Assembly (NCBI RefSeq): GCF_009695875.1
Contig: NZ_VUNC01000002.1
Coordinates: 248,001-312,000 of the forward strand
Direction: 5' to 3'
Source of the DNA: Olsenella porci
GTDB taxonomy: Bacteria; Actinomycetota; Coriobacteriia; Coriobacteriales; Atopobiaceae
DNA: 64,000 nucleotides
In this document: piece after piece, positions 8,318-16,144 of the stretch
Layout of the letters: each line of letters starts with the position of its first letter
Numbering within the stretch: position 1 is the stretch's first letter
The notes under the pieces: model-generated
Database searches by the model: none
What the model saw: only the letters and a program-made list of their open reading frames with translations
Told to the model about the DNA's origin: nothing
Made by a program: the position numbers and the translations under genes

Positions 8318-9505
8318 ATGCGCTACGTCAAGGTTCTGGACAACATCTGCAAGACCATCACCCGCGACGGGATCGCCGAGCTTGGCGAGGGATACGAGAA
8401 GACCGACGACATCAACAAGGCGGACGCCGTCCTCGTGCGCGCGACCGACATCCACGGCCTGGACCTGGGGCCCAACGTCCGCATCATCGCCCGCTCGGGC
8501 GCGGGGTACAACAACATCCCCATCGAGGAGTGCGCACGTCGCGGCGTGGTGGTGTGCAACACCCCCGGAGGCAACTCCAACGCCGTGAAGGAGCTCGTGG
8601 TGGGCATGATGCTCGCCAACTCGCGCGGAACGCTGGGCGGCATGGAGTGGGTCCGCGCCAACGCCGGCGACCCGGACATCGTTAAGGGGGCCGAGAGGAA
8701 CAAGAAGGCCTTCGTCGGACACGAGGCCATCGGCCGCAAGGTCGGCGTGGTGGGCCTGGGCGCCGTGGGCTCCAAGGTCGCGAACGCCCTCATCTACCTG
8801 GGCCTTGACGTCTACGGCTACGACCCGTTCCTCTCCGTCGAGCACGCGTGGCAGCTCGACCGCGCGGTCAAGCGCGTGGACAGCATGGAGGAGCTGTGCA
8901 AGGGCGCCGACTACCTCACGGTCCACGTGCCCTCCAAGGACGACACGCGCCACATGGTCAACGCCAAGGAGCTCGCCCTCCTCAACGACGGCGCCATGCT
9001 CCTCAACTACGCGCGCGCCGACATCGTGGACGAGGCCGACGTCAAGGCCGCCCTTGAGTCGGGCAAGCTCGGCTGCTTTGTCACCGACTTCGCTACGCCC
9101 GGCACCACCACGATGCCCCACACCCTCATCACGCCCCACATGGGCGCCTGCACCAACGAGGCGGAGGAGAACTGCGCGACCATGGCAGTGAGCCAGATGA
9201 AGGAGTACCTGGAGCGCGGAACCATCCGCAACTCGGTCAACTACCCCAACTGCGACCTGGGCCCCTGCAAGACCGGCGGGCGCTTCGCGGCGCTCCACGC
9301 CAACGTCCCCAACATGATCGGCCAGATCTCGACCGCGCTCGCGGACTCCAGCGCCAACATCCAGCGCATGAGCAACGAGGCCATGGGAGAGAACGCCTAC
9401 ACCCTGGTCGACACCGACTCCGCCCTGGACGAGGGCACTCTGGCCCGCCTGCGCTCGATCCCGGGCATCTACCGCATCAGGGTCATCAAGCCCGCCCGAG
9501 CCTAG
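8318..9505 (+). CDS. serA: D-3-phosphoglycerate dehydrogenase with C-terminal ACT domain
   Basis: 395 residues with GGGAGG before the ATG. Oxidises 3-phosphoglycerate to 3-phosphohydroxypyruvate (EC 1.1.1.95). The NAD-binding glycine motif is VGVVGLGAVGSKVA; RSGAGYNNIP and LLNYARADIVDE carry catalytic-domain residues, and the active-site His is in LITPHMGACTNEAEE. The last 75 residues form an ACT domain (NMIGQISTALAD onward), the usual serine-sensing regulatory module, so allosteric inhibition by serine is likely. This is the short form without the extra ASB domain of mycobacterial SerA. It sits 65 bases after serC and is followed by an intercistronic hairpin. Confidence 0.96.
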   Translation: MRYVKVLDNICKTITRDGIAELGEGYEKTDDINKADAVLVRATDIHGLDLGPNVRIIARSGAGYNNIPIEECARRGVVVCNTPGGNSNAVKELVVGMMLANSRGTLGGMEWVRANAGDPDIVKGAERNKKAFVGHEAIGRKVGVVGLGAVGSKVANALIYLGLDVYGYDPFLSVEHAWQLDRAVKRVDSMEELCKGADYLTVHVPSKDDTRHMVNAKELALLNDGAMLLNYARADIVDEADVKAALESGKLGCFVTDFATPGTTTMPHTLITPHMGACTNEAEENCATMAVSQMKEYLERGTIRNSVNYPNCDLGPCKTGGRFAALHANVPNMIGQISTALADSSANIQRMSNEAMGENAYTLVDTDSALDEGTLARLRSIPGIYRIRVIKPARA

Positions 9506-9548
9506 GCGGCCCGCATCACCCTGCCACCCGCGAGGATTGGCTACCATT

Positions 9549-9580
9549 GGGGACGGCTGCCCACCACGGGCGCCGTCCCC
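9549..9580 (+). terminator. Strong hairpin between serA and the DUF1015 gene
   Basis: The stem GGGGACGGC (9549-9557) pairs with GCCGTCCCC (9572-9580); a second 4-base stem (9559-9562 with 9568-9571) closes a 5-base loop, followed by TCTCTTCCT. The next Shine-Dalgarno begins about 17 bases later, so this may act as a partial terminator or an attenuator. Confidence 0.65.
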
Positions 9581-9608
9581 TCTCTTCCTGACGAGCAAAG
9601 GAGAGACC

Positions 9609-10847
9609 ATGAGAGCAGAGCCCATGACGTGCTGGCGTCCTGCGCCCGAAAGGGCGGAGGAGTTTGCCTCGCTTCCCTACGACGTGTTCGACCGCGAGGG
9701 GGCGCGGGCCTACGTTGCGGCACACCCCCGGAGCTTCCTCGCCATCGACCGCCCCGAGACCTCGTTCCCGCCAGACCACGACATGTACGCGCCGGACGTG
9801 TACCAGCGGGCGGCGGACCTCATGCGCGAGCGCGCGACCGACGGCACGCTCGTCCACGACGAGACGCCCTCCTACTACATCTACCGGCTTGAGCAGGACG
9901 GTCACGCCCAGACCGGCATCGCGTGCGCCTGCTCCGTGGACGAGTACCTGGACGGCACCATCCGCCGCCACGAGAACACCACCGCCACAAAGGAGGAGGA
10001 CCGCGTCCGCCACATCCGCGCGACGGGCGCCCAGACCGGCCCCATCTTCCTCACCTACCGCGACAACTACGCCATCGACGTGCTGGTGGGTGCGGCCTCT
10101 TCCGCGACCCCGCTGTACGACTTCACCGACGCCGAGGACGTGCGCCAGACCGTGTGGCGCGTCTCTCGCCCCGCCGCCGTCGAGGCCCTGAGGGCGACCT
10201 TCTCCACGATTCCCTGCGCCTACATCGCAGACGGGCACCATCGCGCGGCATCGGCCGTCCGTGTGTGCCAGGAGCTGAGGGAGAAGGATGGGGGCAAGGA
10301 AGGCGAGAGGCCCTGGGACACCTTCCTCGCGGTACTGTTCCCCGCGAGCCAGCTCCACGTGATGGCCTACAACCGCGTGGTGCTGGACCGCGGCGGCAGG
10401 TCGGTTGACGAGCTGGTAGGGGACGTCGAAGCCGCAGGGTTCGAGGTGGGGCCCGCGCAGGACGAGCCCGTCTCCCCCGCCGGGCGGCACGAGTTCGGCA
10501 TGTTCGTCGGTGGTGCCTGGCATCCGGTTCGCCTGACCGCGGAGCTGCCCGAGGACGGCGACCCCGTCTCCGCGCTGGACGCCTCGATCCTGCAGGAGCG
10601 AGTCCTCTCCCCCATCCTGGGAATCGACGACCCCCGAACGTCGGAGCGCATCCGCTTTGTTGGAGGGATCGAGGGCCTCGGGAGGCTCCAGGAGCTGTCG
10701 GGAGACGACGGCGTCGCGTTCTCGCTCTTCCCCACGTCGGTGAACGAGCTCATGGCGGTGAGCGACGCAGGGGAGCTGATGCCGCCCAAGTCCACATGGT
10801 TCGAGCCCAAGCTGCGCAGCGGCCTCTTCATCCGCAGGCTGAAGTAG
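9609..10847 (+). CDS. DUF1015 family protein linked to serine biosynthesis genes
   Basis: 412 residues from the ATG at 9609, chosen for AAGGAGAG just upstream; the longer frame from 9537 runs through the intercistronic hairpin. The protein matches DUF1015 (PF06245): YDVFDREGARAYVAAHPRSF, YIYRL, a central HENT motif, IADGHHRAASAVR and VNELMAVSDAGELMPPKSTWFEPKL near the end. The biochemical function is not established to my knowledge. The family is frequently encoded next to serA/serC in Firmicutes and Actinobacteria, as seen here, so a role in serine or 3-phosphoglycerate metabolism is a reasonable inference from context. The length is normal and no residues expected from the family appear to be lost. 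Confidence 0.88.
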   Translation: MRAEPMTCWRPAPERAEEFASLPYDVFDREGARAYVAAHPRSFLAIDRPETSFPPDHDMYAPDVYQRAADLMRERATDGTLVHDETPSYYIYRLEQDGHAQTGIACACSVDEYLDGTIRRHENTTATKEEDRVRHIRATGAQTGPIFLTYRDNYAIDVLVGAASSATPLYDFTDAEDVRQTVWRVSRPAAVEALRATFSTIPCAYIADGHHRAASAVRVCQELREKDGGKEGERPWDTFLAVLFPASQLHVMAYNRVVLDRGGRSVDELVGDVEAAGFEVGPAQDEPVSPAGRHEFGMFVGGAWHPVRLTAELPEDGDPVSALDASILQERVLSPILGIDDPRTSERIRFVGGIEGLGRLQELSGDDGVAFSLFPTSVNELMAVSDAGELMPPKSTWFEPKLRSGLFIRRLK

Positions 10848-11120
10848 GAGTTCGAGAACTAGTTCACGCCGGTAAGGACAGGGGTCGAATGGCAAGAAAC
10901 TCCCGACGTGAGTGCTCACGCAGGCATTCCTCTGCCATACTTCGCATCTTGATACTTCTCCCGCCCGACCGCATTGCTTCGGAAAGGATAGCGACACCCA
11001 TGGCACTTCGGGCGGCTATCCCCTTTGGCTAATCCCCAAGAGGGGACACGCACGACGGGACAGGGGATGAGGATGGAGCCGAGCTATATCTCCGCGAATC
11101 AGCACATTCGGGAGCGTCCA

Positions 11121-11178
11121 TGCTGTTGGAAGGCATCGGAGGGGTTCCACCTCCTCAGAGCCTGCCTTTCCAACAGCA
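11121..11178. repeat. Long imperfect inverted repeat (stem-loop)
   Basis: TGCTGTTGGAAGGCA (11121-11135) is complementary to 11163-11178 with a single extra T. The loop itself contains GGAGG and CCTCC able to pair, giving a two-tier stem. A further TTCCAACAG copy lies at 11271-11279. Confidence 0.6.
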
Positions 11179-11219
11179 GCGTTAGCATCATGTATATGAC
11201 CATTTCCAATAAGTCCGTA

Positions 11220-11354
11220 CCGTGTGTACACACAGGGTGGACTTTTTGGCAGCGTGAGGCCTTTGCATCCTTCCAACAGGGGAAACGCACCGGCTGCACA
11301 AACCCGATGCCAGAGACCTCACGCCATGAGTACACGCAGGACACACTTTCTGGC
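11220..11354. repeat. 31-base imperfect direct repeat, two copies
   Basis: Copy one is 11220-11250 and copy two is 11324-11354. Aligned without gaps they agree at 23 of 31 positions, with shared blocks GTACAC, CAGG, ACTTT and TGGC. Copy one is also the 3' side of a hairpin (AAGTCC at 11211-11216 with GGACTT at 11239-11244). Confidence 0.6.
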
Positions 11355-11796
11355 ACGGACAAGGCGCCGACGCGGTCTCCCGCCCGCCCCAGAGGGTCCA
11401 GAAACGGCAACATGTAACGAAGCACGCCGAAGCCTGATGAAAGCTCGCTCCCCTTCCTAGACTGTAATGACCTTACCTCCGAGTCACCGCACGGGCCCCA
11501 GGCCCCCGCGCAAGTGGGCCACCCCGGGAGGGGGCAGCACCAGACGGTTTGCCACGAACCCGGATCGACCGCCCCTCTCCCCTTCCTTGACTTTGGGGCC
11601 CATCCCAAGCAGCGGGAGAGCATCGCCACCTTTGCTGCTGAGGGTTAAGCTCGCCCGACAAGCCACCCCTCGCCCGTGGCAACGACGCCATCAGCCCAGA
11701 TGGACGGCTCCTCTCCCCCGGGGAAGGCAGGCGGCGGTCCCGAGGCGGGAACCCCCGGTCAAAGGCTCACTGGCACCCGTCACTTTTAAGTTAGTT

Positions 11797-11825
11797 TTGG
11801 CGCGATTCGGCGGATGGCATACAAA
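11797..11825 (+). promoter_or_regulatory. Candidate sigma-70-type promoter for the polysaccharide deacetylase
   Basis: TTGGCG (11797-11802), a 17-base spacer, then TACAAA (11820-11825). Transcription would begin near 11832, giving a leader of about 55 bases before the ATG at 11886, which has AGGAGG at 11871-11876. This placement excludes start codons further upstream. Confidence 0.45.
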
Positions 11826-11885
11826 TGCCTTGTCCGCCGCTGCCCCATGGGATATCGTCTGCGCATGCCCAGGAGGCTGCGGACC

Positions 11886-13346
11886 ATGCGCGGCCATGAC
11901 ACGTCACCAATGGCGACAGGTTGGACAGAGATGCAGAAGGGTTATTCCCACGGGGGCACCCAACGGGGCCCCATGAACCATAACGGAGACACCCGAGCGA
12001 CGCACAGGACCAAGGGGACGCCACGGGGCGGGACTCCGCGCGAGACGGGGCCAAACTCCTCCCATGCGCACGCCACTCACCACGAGGCGCACCAGGGGGC
12101 AGAGAGAATCGTCCCCGTTGAACCGAGGGGCAAGGCGCATCGGCCGCGGCGCCACGGCGGCAGGGCAACGGTCATCGCGATAGCCGCCGTCGTCGCGCTC
12201 GCGGCGGGCGGAGCGTGGATGTGGCACAACCGCTCGGTGCAGGTCACCCTCGACGGCGAGACGTACCAAACCAAGAACGGCTCCACTCTCGAGCAGATAA
12301 TCGAACAGAAGGGCCTCTCGCCCAAGGCGGGTAACCTGGTCTCGATCAACGGGAACGTGATCAAGCAGGGCGAGGGCAGCGCCTTCTCCGCAAAGGTCAA
12401 CGGAAGCGACCTGTCTCAGGATCAGATATCCTCGTACCACGCAAAGTCCGGCGACTCCATCCAGGTCTCGGATGGGGCGGACAAGGTCGAGGACTCCACC
12501 ACCACCTCGGAGGACGCCGAGCCCAAGCTCACGATGAAGGGCGACTACGGCGCCGTAGCCTACGTGTCGCAGTGGGGAAAGATGGGCAAGAAGAACGTGA
12601 CCACGGGCAAGGTCTCGGGAGAGACGAAGGAGACCGTGACCCAGGAGCCCCAGGACGTTGTGATCACCCTGCACAACGTGAAGCCCGACAACGGGAAGAA
12701 GCTCGTGGCGCTGACCTTTGACGACGGTCCCAGCACCTACACCGAGCAGTACCTCAAGATCCTAGCCCAGTACAACGCCAAGGCGACCTTCTTCAACCTG
12801 GGCAGCCAGATCCGCGAGTACCCCAAGCTGTCGAAGGCGATCGTGGACGCGGGGTGCCAGGTCGCGAGCCACACCGACAAGCACCAGGAGCTCCCGGCCC
12901 TCGACGCAGAGAGCCTGCAGCAGGAGTTCACCAACACCTTCAAGTCGATCAAGGATGCCGACGGGGTCGACACGACCATCTTCCGCCCGCCCTACGGCGA
13001 GTTCAAGGAGAGCACCTGGCTCAAGTCCGGTGGCCTGGTATCCGCCTCGATCATCTGGAACCTGGACTCCGAGGACTGGCGCAGGCCGGGCGTGGACGCG
13101 ATCGTCTCCAACTGCACCACCGGTGTGACCTCGGGCGACATCATCCTCATGCACGACGGCGGCGGCAACCGCGACCAGGACGTGGAGGCCCTCCCCAAGA
13201 TCCTGCAGACCCTCACCGACCAGGGCTACACCTTCGTCACCATGAACGAGCTCCTGGCGTCTGACAGCTCCATCCCCAGCGACATCGCCAGCGGCAACGC
13301 CACGATGCCGGAGGGCAGCGTCTGGCCCACCCAGATGGAGGAGTAG
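11886..13346 (+). CDS. Membrane-anchored polysaccharide deacetylase (NodB fold)
   Basis: 486 residues from the ATG at 11886 (AGGAGG nine bases upstream); a start at 11973 would shorten it to 457. The N-terminal 94 residues are basic and disordered, then a membrane anchor (about 95-113), a small extracellular domain (about 115-195) and a NodB catalytic domain (about 274-466). All five carbohydrate esterase 4 motifs are present: TFDDGP (base and metal Asp), SHTDKH (two metal His), RPPYGEF, the WNLDSEDW region and ILMHDGGG (catalytic His). It probably removes N-acetyl groups from peptidoglycan or a wall glycan outside the cell, a known route to lysozyme resistance. A clear terminator follows. 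Confidence 0.93.
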   Translation: MRGHDTSPMATGWTEMQKGYSHGGTQRGPMNHNGDTRATHRTKGTPRGGTPRETGPNSSHAHATHHEAHQGAERIVPVEPRGKAHRPRRHGGRATVIAIAAVVALAAGGAWMWHNRSVQVTLDGETYQTKNGSTLEQIIEQKGLSPKAGNLVSINGNVIKQGEGSAFSAKVNGSDLSQDQISSYHAKSGDSIQVSDGADKVEDSTTTSEDAEPKLTMKGDYGAVAYVSQWGKMGKKNVTTGKVSGETKETVTQEPQDVVITLHNVKPDNGKKLVALTFDDGPSTYTEQYLKILAQYNAKATFFNLGSQIREYPKLSKAIVDAGCQVASHTDKHQELPALDAESLQQEFTNTFKSIKDADGVDTTIFRPPYGEFKESTWLKSGGLVSASIIWNLDSEDWRRPGVDAIVSNCTTGVTSGDIILMHDGGGNRDQDVEALPKILQTLTDQGYTFVTMNELLASDSSIPSDIASGNATMPEGSVWPTQMEE

Positions 13347-13371
13347 CCACAGGCGACATGGCAGTGAGGCA

Positions 13372-13403
13372 GCCCGCCCCCAGACGAAAGCCCGGGGGCG
13401 GGC
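13372..13403 (+). terminator. Rho-independent terminator after the deacetylase
   Basis: Perfect 10-pair stem, GCCCGCCCCC (13372-13381) with GGGGGCGGGC (13394-13403), 12-base loop, followed by TTGTCT. Confidence 0.75.
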
Positions 13404-13490
13404 TTGTCTCGCCCGATGCTCGCTGGATGCTGGGTATAAGCACCTAGAACGAGAGATGCTGGCGCCAGCCATGGCGCAGATTGGGTTTTC

Positions 13491-16040
13491 ATGGGTTCTG
13501 AGCACGACGACGAAAGGGCCCCGCACAAGAGGGCCATAGGCCTTGCGGCAAAGGTTGCCGCGGCATGTGGAATAGCGGGTGTGGCGGCGTTTGCCGCGCT
13601 TGGCGTGGAGGCGGTCACGGTCGCGCTGGCGGTCGCCTGCGGTGCTGCCGGGTGCGTTGCGGCGACCGGTCGCCACAATCGCGCGAGGGATGGGGAGAAG
13701 GACAGCACCGCGGTCCCACCCCGTCCCGATGGGTTCGCGAACAACGCATCGGCTACGGCTGGCAACGATGCCACGCGGGTGGTGTCCCCCAAGCACGAGG
13801 CCACGCCCCTCTCCCCCGCCGACGCGAAGGACGACGAGGCACCCGCGGAGGAGCGGGACGACGCCACAAGCACTGACGTCACTCCCTCCGCGCTCGACTT
13901 CGACGCGCTGATGACCAAGCTCGTCTCGACCGCGGACCCCGTCGCCGAGCTTCGGCTGTTCGCGGGAGACGTGCGTGCGCGCGAGCGCGCCGCCACCCCC
14001 ACGGAAGACACGGGGAAGACGGACGAGGCCGCCAAGGACGGCCAATCCATGCCGTCGGGTGCTGAGCTCTACGCCGCCCGCGTGCTTGAGGAGGCGGCCC
14101 TGTTCTCCAACGACGTGGACCTCCCCTCCATGCGGTGCGTGCGCCTGAGCACCTCCGGGCTGCCCTACCTCAGGGTGACCCAGCGCGAGCTACCCTACCT
14201 CGCCCGCCTGAGGGTCCTCAAGCTCGAGGCGGCACTCACCGCCATCCAGTTCGTGGCAAGCTACTTAGACGACGACCTCCCCACGGTCACGGTCGAGGAC
14301 TGCTACAAGCTCAACCAGGAGGTCGCGGCGTCCATCTGCGCGCAGCTCCCACCCATCGCGCAGGTATCTCCCACGCAGGACGGTGACGAGCCCGACGGCG
14401 AGTGGGCGGTTCGCCGCGCGATCTCGACCGCGCTCGAGACGGTGCAGCTCCCCTACCGGCTCGCCGCCAAGTGGCGCGCCAACGTCTCGTATGGCAACGT
14501 CGCCTTCGAGGTCGCGCTGACGCCCGAGGCCGTGTGGCCCTCGTCCATGTTCGTCCCCGGCGTCGGCCTGGTGACGAGCTCGCGCGAGATGCGCCGCAAG
14601 GCAGCCTCCGCATATGCGCTCAGGGTCGCCCTGCTTCTGGCCTCCGTCGCATTCAGGAGCTCGGAGAAGATCCGTCACGTCTGGGTCGCGGGGACGATCG
14701 ACACGGCGACCAGGCACCGCTGCTACCTCTCGGTCGACTTCGACCGCGGCAGGTTCGAGCGCCTCGACCTCTCCAACACGCGCGACCTCGCGAGCATCTA
14801 CCGCTCATTCGTGCCCCAGATGCGCCTTGAGGAGGGCATCCTCCGCCCCGTTGCCCAGGGCTTCTCGCTCTCGGAGCCCCGCTTCTGTCCCCCAGACCGA
14901 TACGTCCCCGTGTCGCTCTCGTCCAAGCGCCTTCCCGCAGCTCAGGCAAAGGCCCTGGGCACCGAGCGAGTGTACGGACTCTCCATCGAGGAGGCCGAGA
15001 AGCGCGCGCTCGTTGCGGCGGACATCATGAGCAGGTTCGCCCCCAAGGACGACGCGGAGGCCACGCAGAAGAACGTGCGGACCATCCTGAGCGTCGCGGG
15101 GGATGACCCCGACCCGACCGTGCGCGGGGCGGCCGAGAGGTGCGTCGCCAAGCTGGTCTCGGGCGAGATCGAGGACGCCGAGCAGGTCGGCGAGGAGTTC
15201 GTGGTGGGAGACGCGCTGGACCGCGCCGCACAGGCTGCACGCACGGCCCTCCAGAGGAACGACTACGCCGAGGGCGCGCGCATCACACGCGAGGCGCTCT
15301 CGCCCATCGACGCCCGTGGGGACTACCGCGACACGCCCACCGTGGTGTGGCGCTACTTTGGCAGCTACGTAGACCGCGCCATGTACAACCGCCTGCTGGA
15401 GCCCACGGGTGCCTCGACTATGCTCGTCCCCGACGCCTACTACGAATGCAACATCGCGCTCGCCATGTGCCTGCTCGCGAGCGGCCAGGGCGACGAGGCA
15501 CTCCATGTCGCCCGCCGGCTCTGCGAGCTCGCGCCCCTCGACCGCAACGCACGTCTCCTCCTCGTCCGCTGCCTTGAGGGCGCCTCGAAGAGGCCCGAGG
15601 CCGAGGACCAGCTCAGGGAGATGCTCGACCTGGCCCACGACCCCGAGACCCTGGGGATCGCCTACTACCGCATGGGCTACTTCATGTGGCAGGACGGCGA
15701 CGTCACGGCCGCACAGGCGTGCTACGCGCTCGCGATGAACTACCTCCCCAACGCCATCCCAGTCATTGCCATGGAGCTCATCGCCCTCTCCGCACAGGGA
15801 AATGGCACCCTGCGCGAGGAGATGACGGCGGAGGAGATACAGACGGTCCTCGAGTCGTACCAGATCCCCATGGCTCCCACGGAGCGGGTGTCGTCGGTCT
15901 TCTACGACTGCGTCCGGGCCTCGCTGGATGCGGAGGTCTTCCCCGTCGCGCGCAACTTCGTGCACGTCCTCGCGTCGTTTGCCCCCAACGACATCCTCAT
16001 GGGCATCATCCGGTCCATGGAGGGAGAGCCTGACGAGTAG
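13491..16040 (+). CDS. Large TPR-containing protein of unknown function with N-terminal membrane segment
   Basis: 849 residues. I do not recognise a named family. The N-terminus is charged (about 1-13), then two hydrophobic stretches (about 15-35 and 38-57) that could form a membrane hairpin, then about 80 acidic, low-complexity residues. The middle (about 180-560) is a globular region without recognisable motifs. Residues about 570-770 contain tetratricopeptide-like helical pairs (for example ECNIALAMCLLASGQGDEAL, YYRMGYFMWQDGDVTAAQAC). A cytoplasmic, membrane-tethered scaffold is a guess. No clear Shine-Dalgarno precedes the ATG; GGG at 13483-13485 is the best available. It lies alone between two terminators, so it has its own transcription unit. 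Confidence 0.8.
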   Translation: MGSEHDDERAPHKRAIGLAAKVAAACGIAGVAAFAALGVEAVTVALAVACGAAGCVAATGRHNRARDGEKDSTAVPPRPDGFANNASATAGNDATRVVSPKHEATPLSPADAKDDEAPAEERDDATSTDVTPSALDFDALMTKLVSTADPVAELRLFAGDVRARERAATPTEDTGKTDEAAKDGQSMPSGAELYAARVLEEAALFSNDVDLPSMRCVRLSTSGLPYLRVTQRELPYLARLRVLKLEAALTAIQFVASYLDDDLPTVTVEDCYKLNQEVAASICAQLPPIAQVSPTQDGDEPDGEWAVRRAISTALETVQLPYRLAAKWRANVSYGNVAFEVALTPEAVWPSSMFVPGVGLVTSSREMRRKAASAYALRVALLLASVAFRSSEKIRHVWVAGTIDTATRHRCYLSVDFDRGRFERLDLSNTRDLASIYRSFVPQMRLEEGILRPVAQGFSLSEPRFCPPDRYVPVSLSSKRLPAAQAKALGTERVYGLSIEEAEKRALVAADIMSRFAPKDDAEATQKNVRTILSVAGDDPDPTVRGAAERCVAKLVSGEIEDAEQVGEEFVVGDALDRAAQAARTALQRNDYAEGARITREALSPIDARGDYRDTPTVVWRYFGSYVDRAMYNRLLEPTGASTMLVPDAYYECNIALAMCLLASGQGDEALHVARRLCELAPLDRNARLLLVRCLEGASKRPEAEDQLREMLDLAHDPETLGIAYYRMGYFMWQDGDVTAAQACYALAMNYLPNAIPVIAMELIALSAQGNGTLREEMTAEEIQTVLESYQIPMAPTERVSSVFYDCVRASLDAEVFPVARNFVHVLASFAPNDILMGIIRSMEGEPDE

Positions 16041-16076
16041 GGCCCGACGCCGGCGCAAGGAGAGAAGGGCTACTAA

Positions 16077-16112
16077 CGCCGCCCCCGCCCGCATCCCCGG
16101 GCAGGGGCGGCG
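16077..16112. terminator. Terminator between convergent genes (TPR protein and CotH protein)
   Basis: The stem CGCCGCCCC (16077-16085) pairs with GGGGCGGCG (16104-16112), plus an inner 5-pair stem (16087-16091 with 16098-16102), followed on the plus strand by CCCTTT. It can serve both directions. Confidence 0.75.
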
Positions 16113-16144
16113 CCCTTTCACCCAACGCGGTGATGTGGGCCCTC

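Larger units (their letters stand above)
10848..11796. other. About 950 bases of non-coding DNA with imperfect repeats and hairpins
   Basis: No open frame here has a ribosome binding site or protein-like composition. The stretch is less GC-rich than its neighbours around 10900-11250. It holds a 31-base imperfect direct repeat, several imperfect inverted repeats (11121-11178; 11252-11269 with 11306-11324) and a palindromic core GTGTGTACACAC (11222-11233) inside a larger stem that ends in a T-run (11243-11247). It could encode a structured RNA or be the remains of a mobile element. No family was recognised. Confidence 0.55.

Noticed and set aside
9537-9608. 24-residue extension of the DUF1015 protein
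   Set aside because: It would be translated through the strong intercistronic hairpin; AAGGAGAG just before 9609 fits the internal ATG.
11099-11629. Minus-strand open frame of 176 codons in the non-coding kilobase
   Set aside because: It passes through repeats and hairpins, has no start signal and no recognisable motif; low-complexity Cys/Arg/Ser content suggests chance.
11814-11885. Upstream in-frame extension of the polysaccharide deacetylase
   Set aside because: It overlaps the best promoter (11797-11825) and would start before the predicted transcript; AGGAGG at 11871-11876 supports the ATG at 11886.
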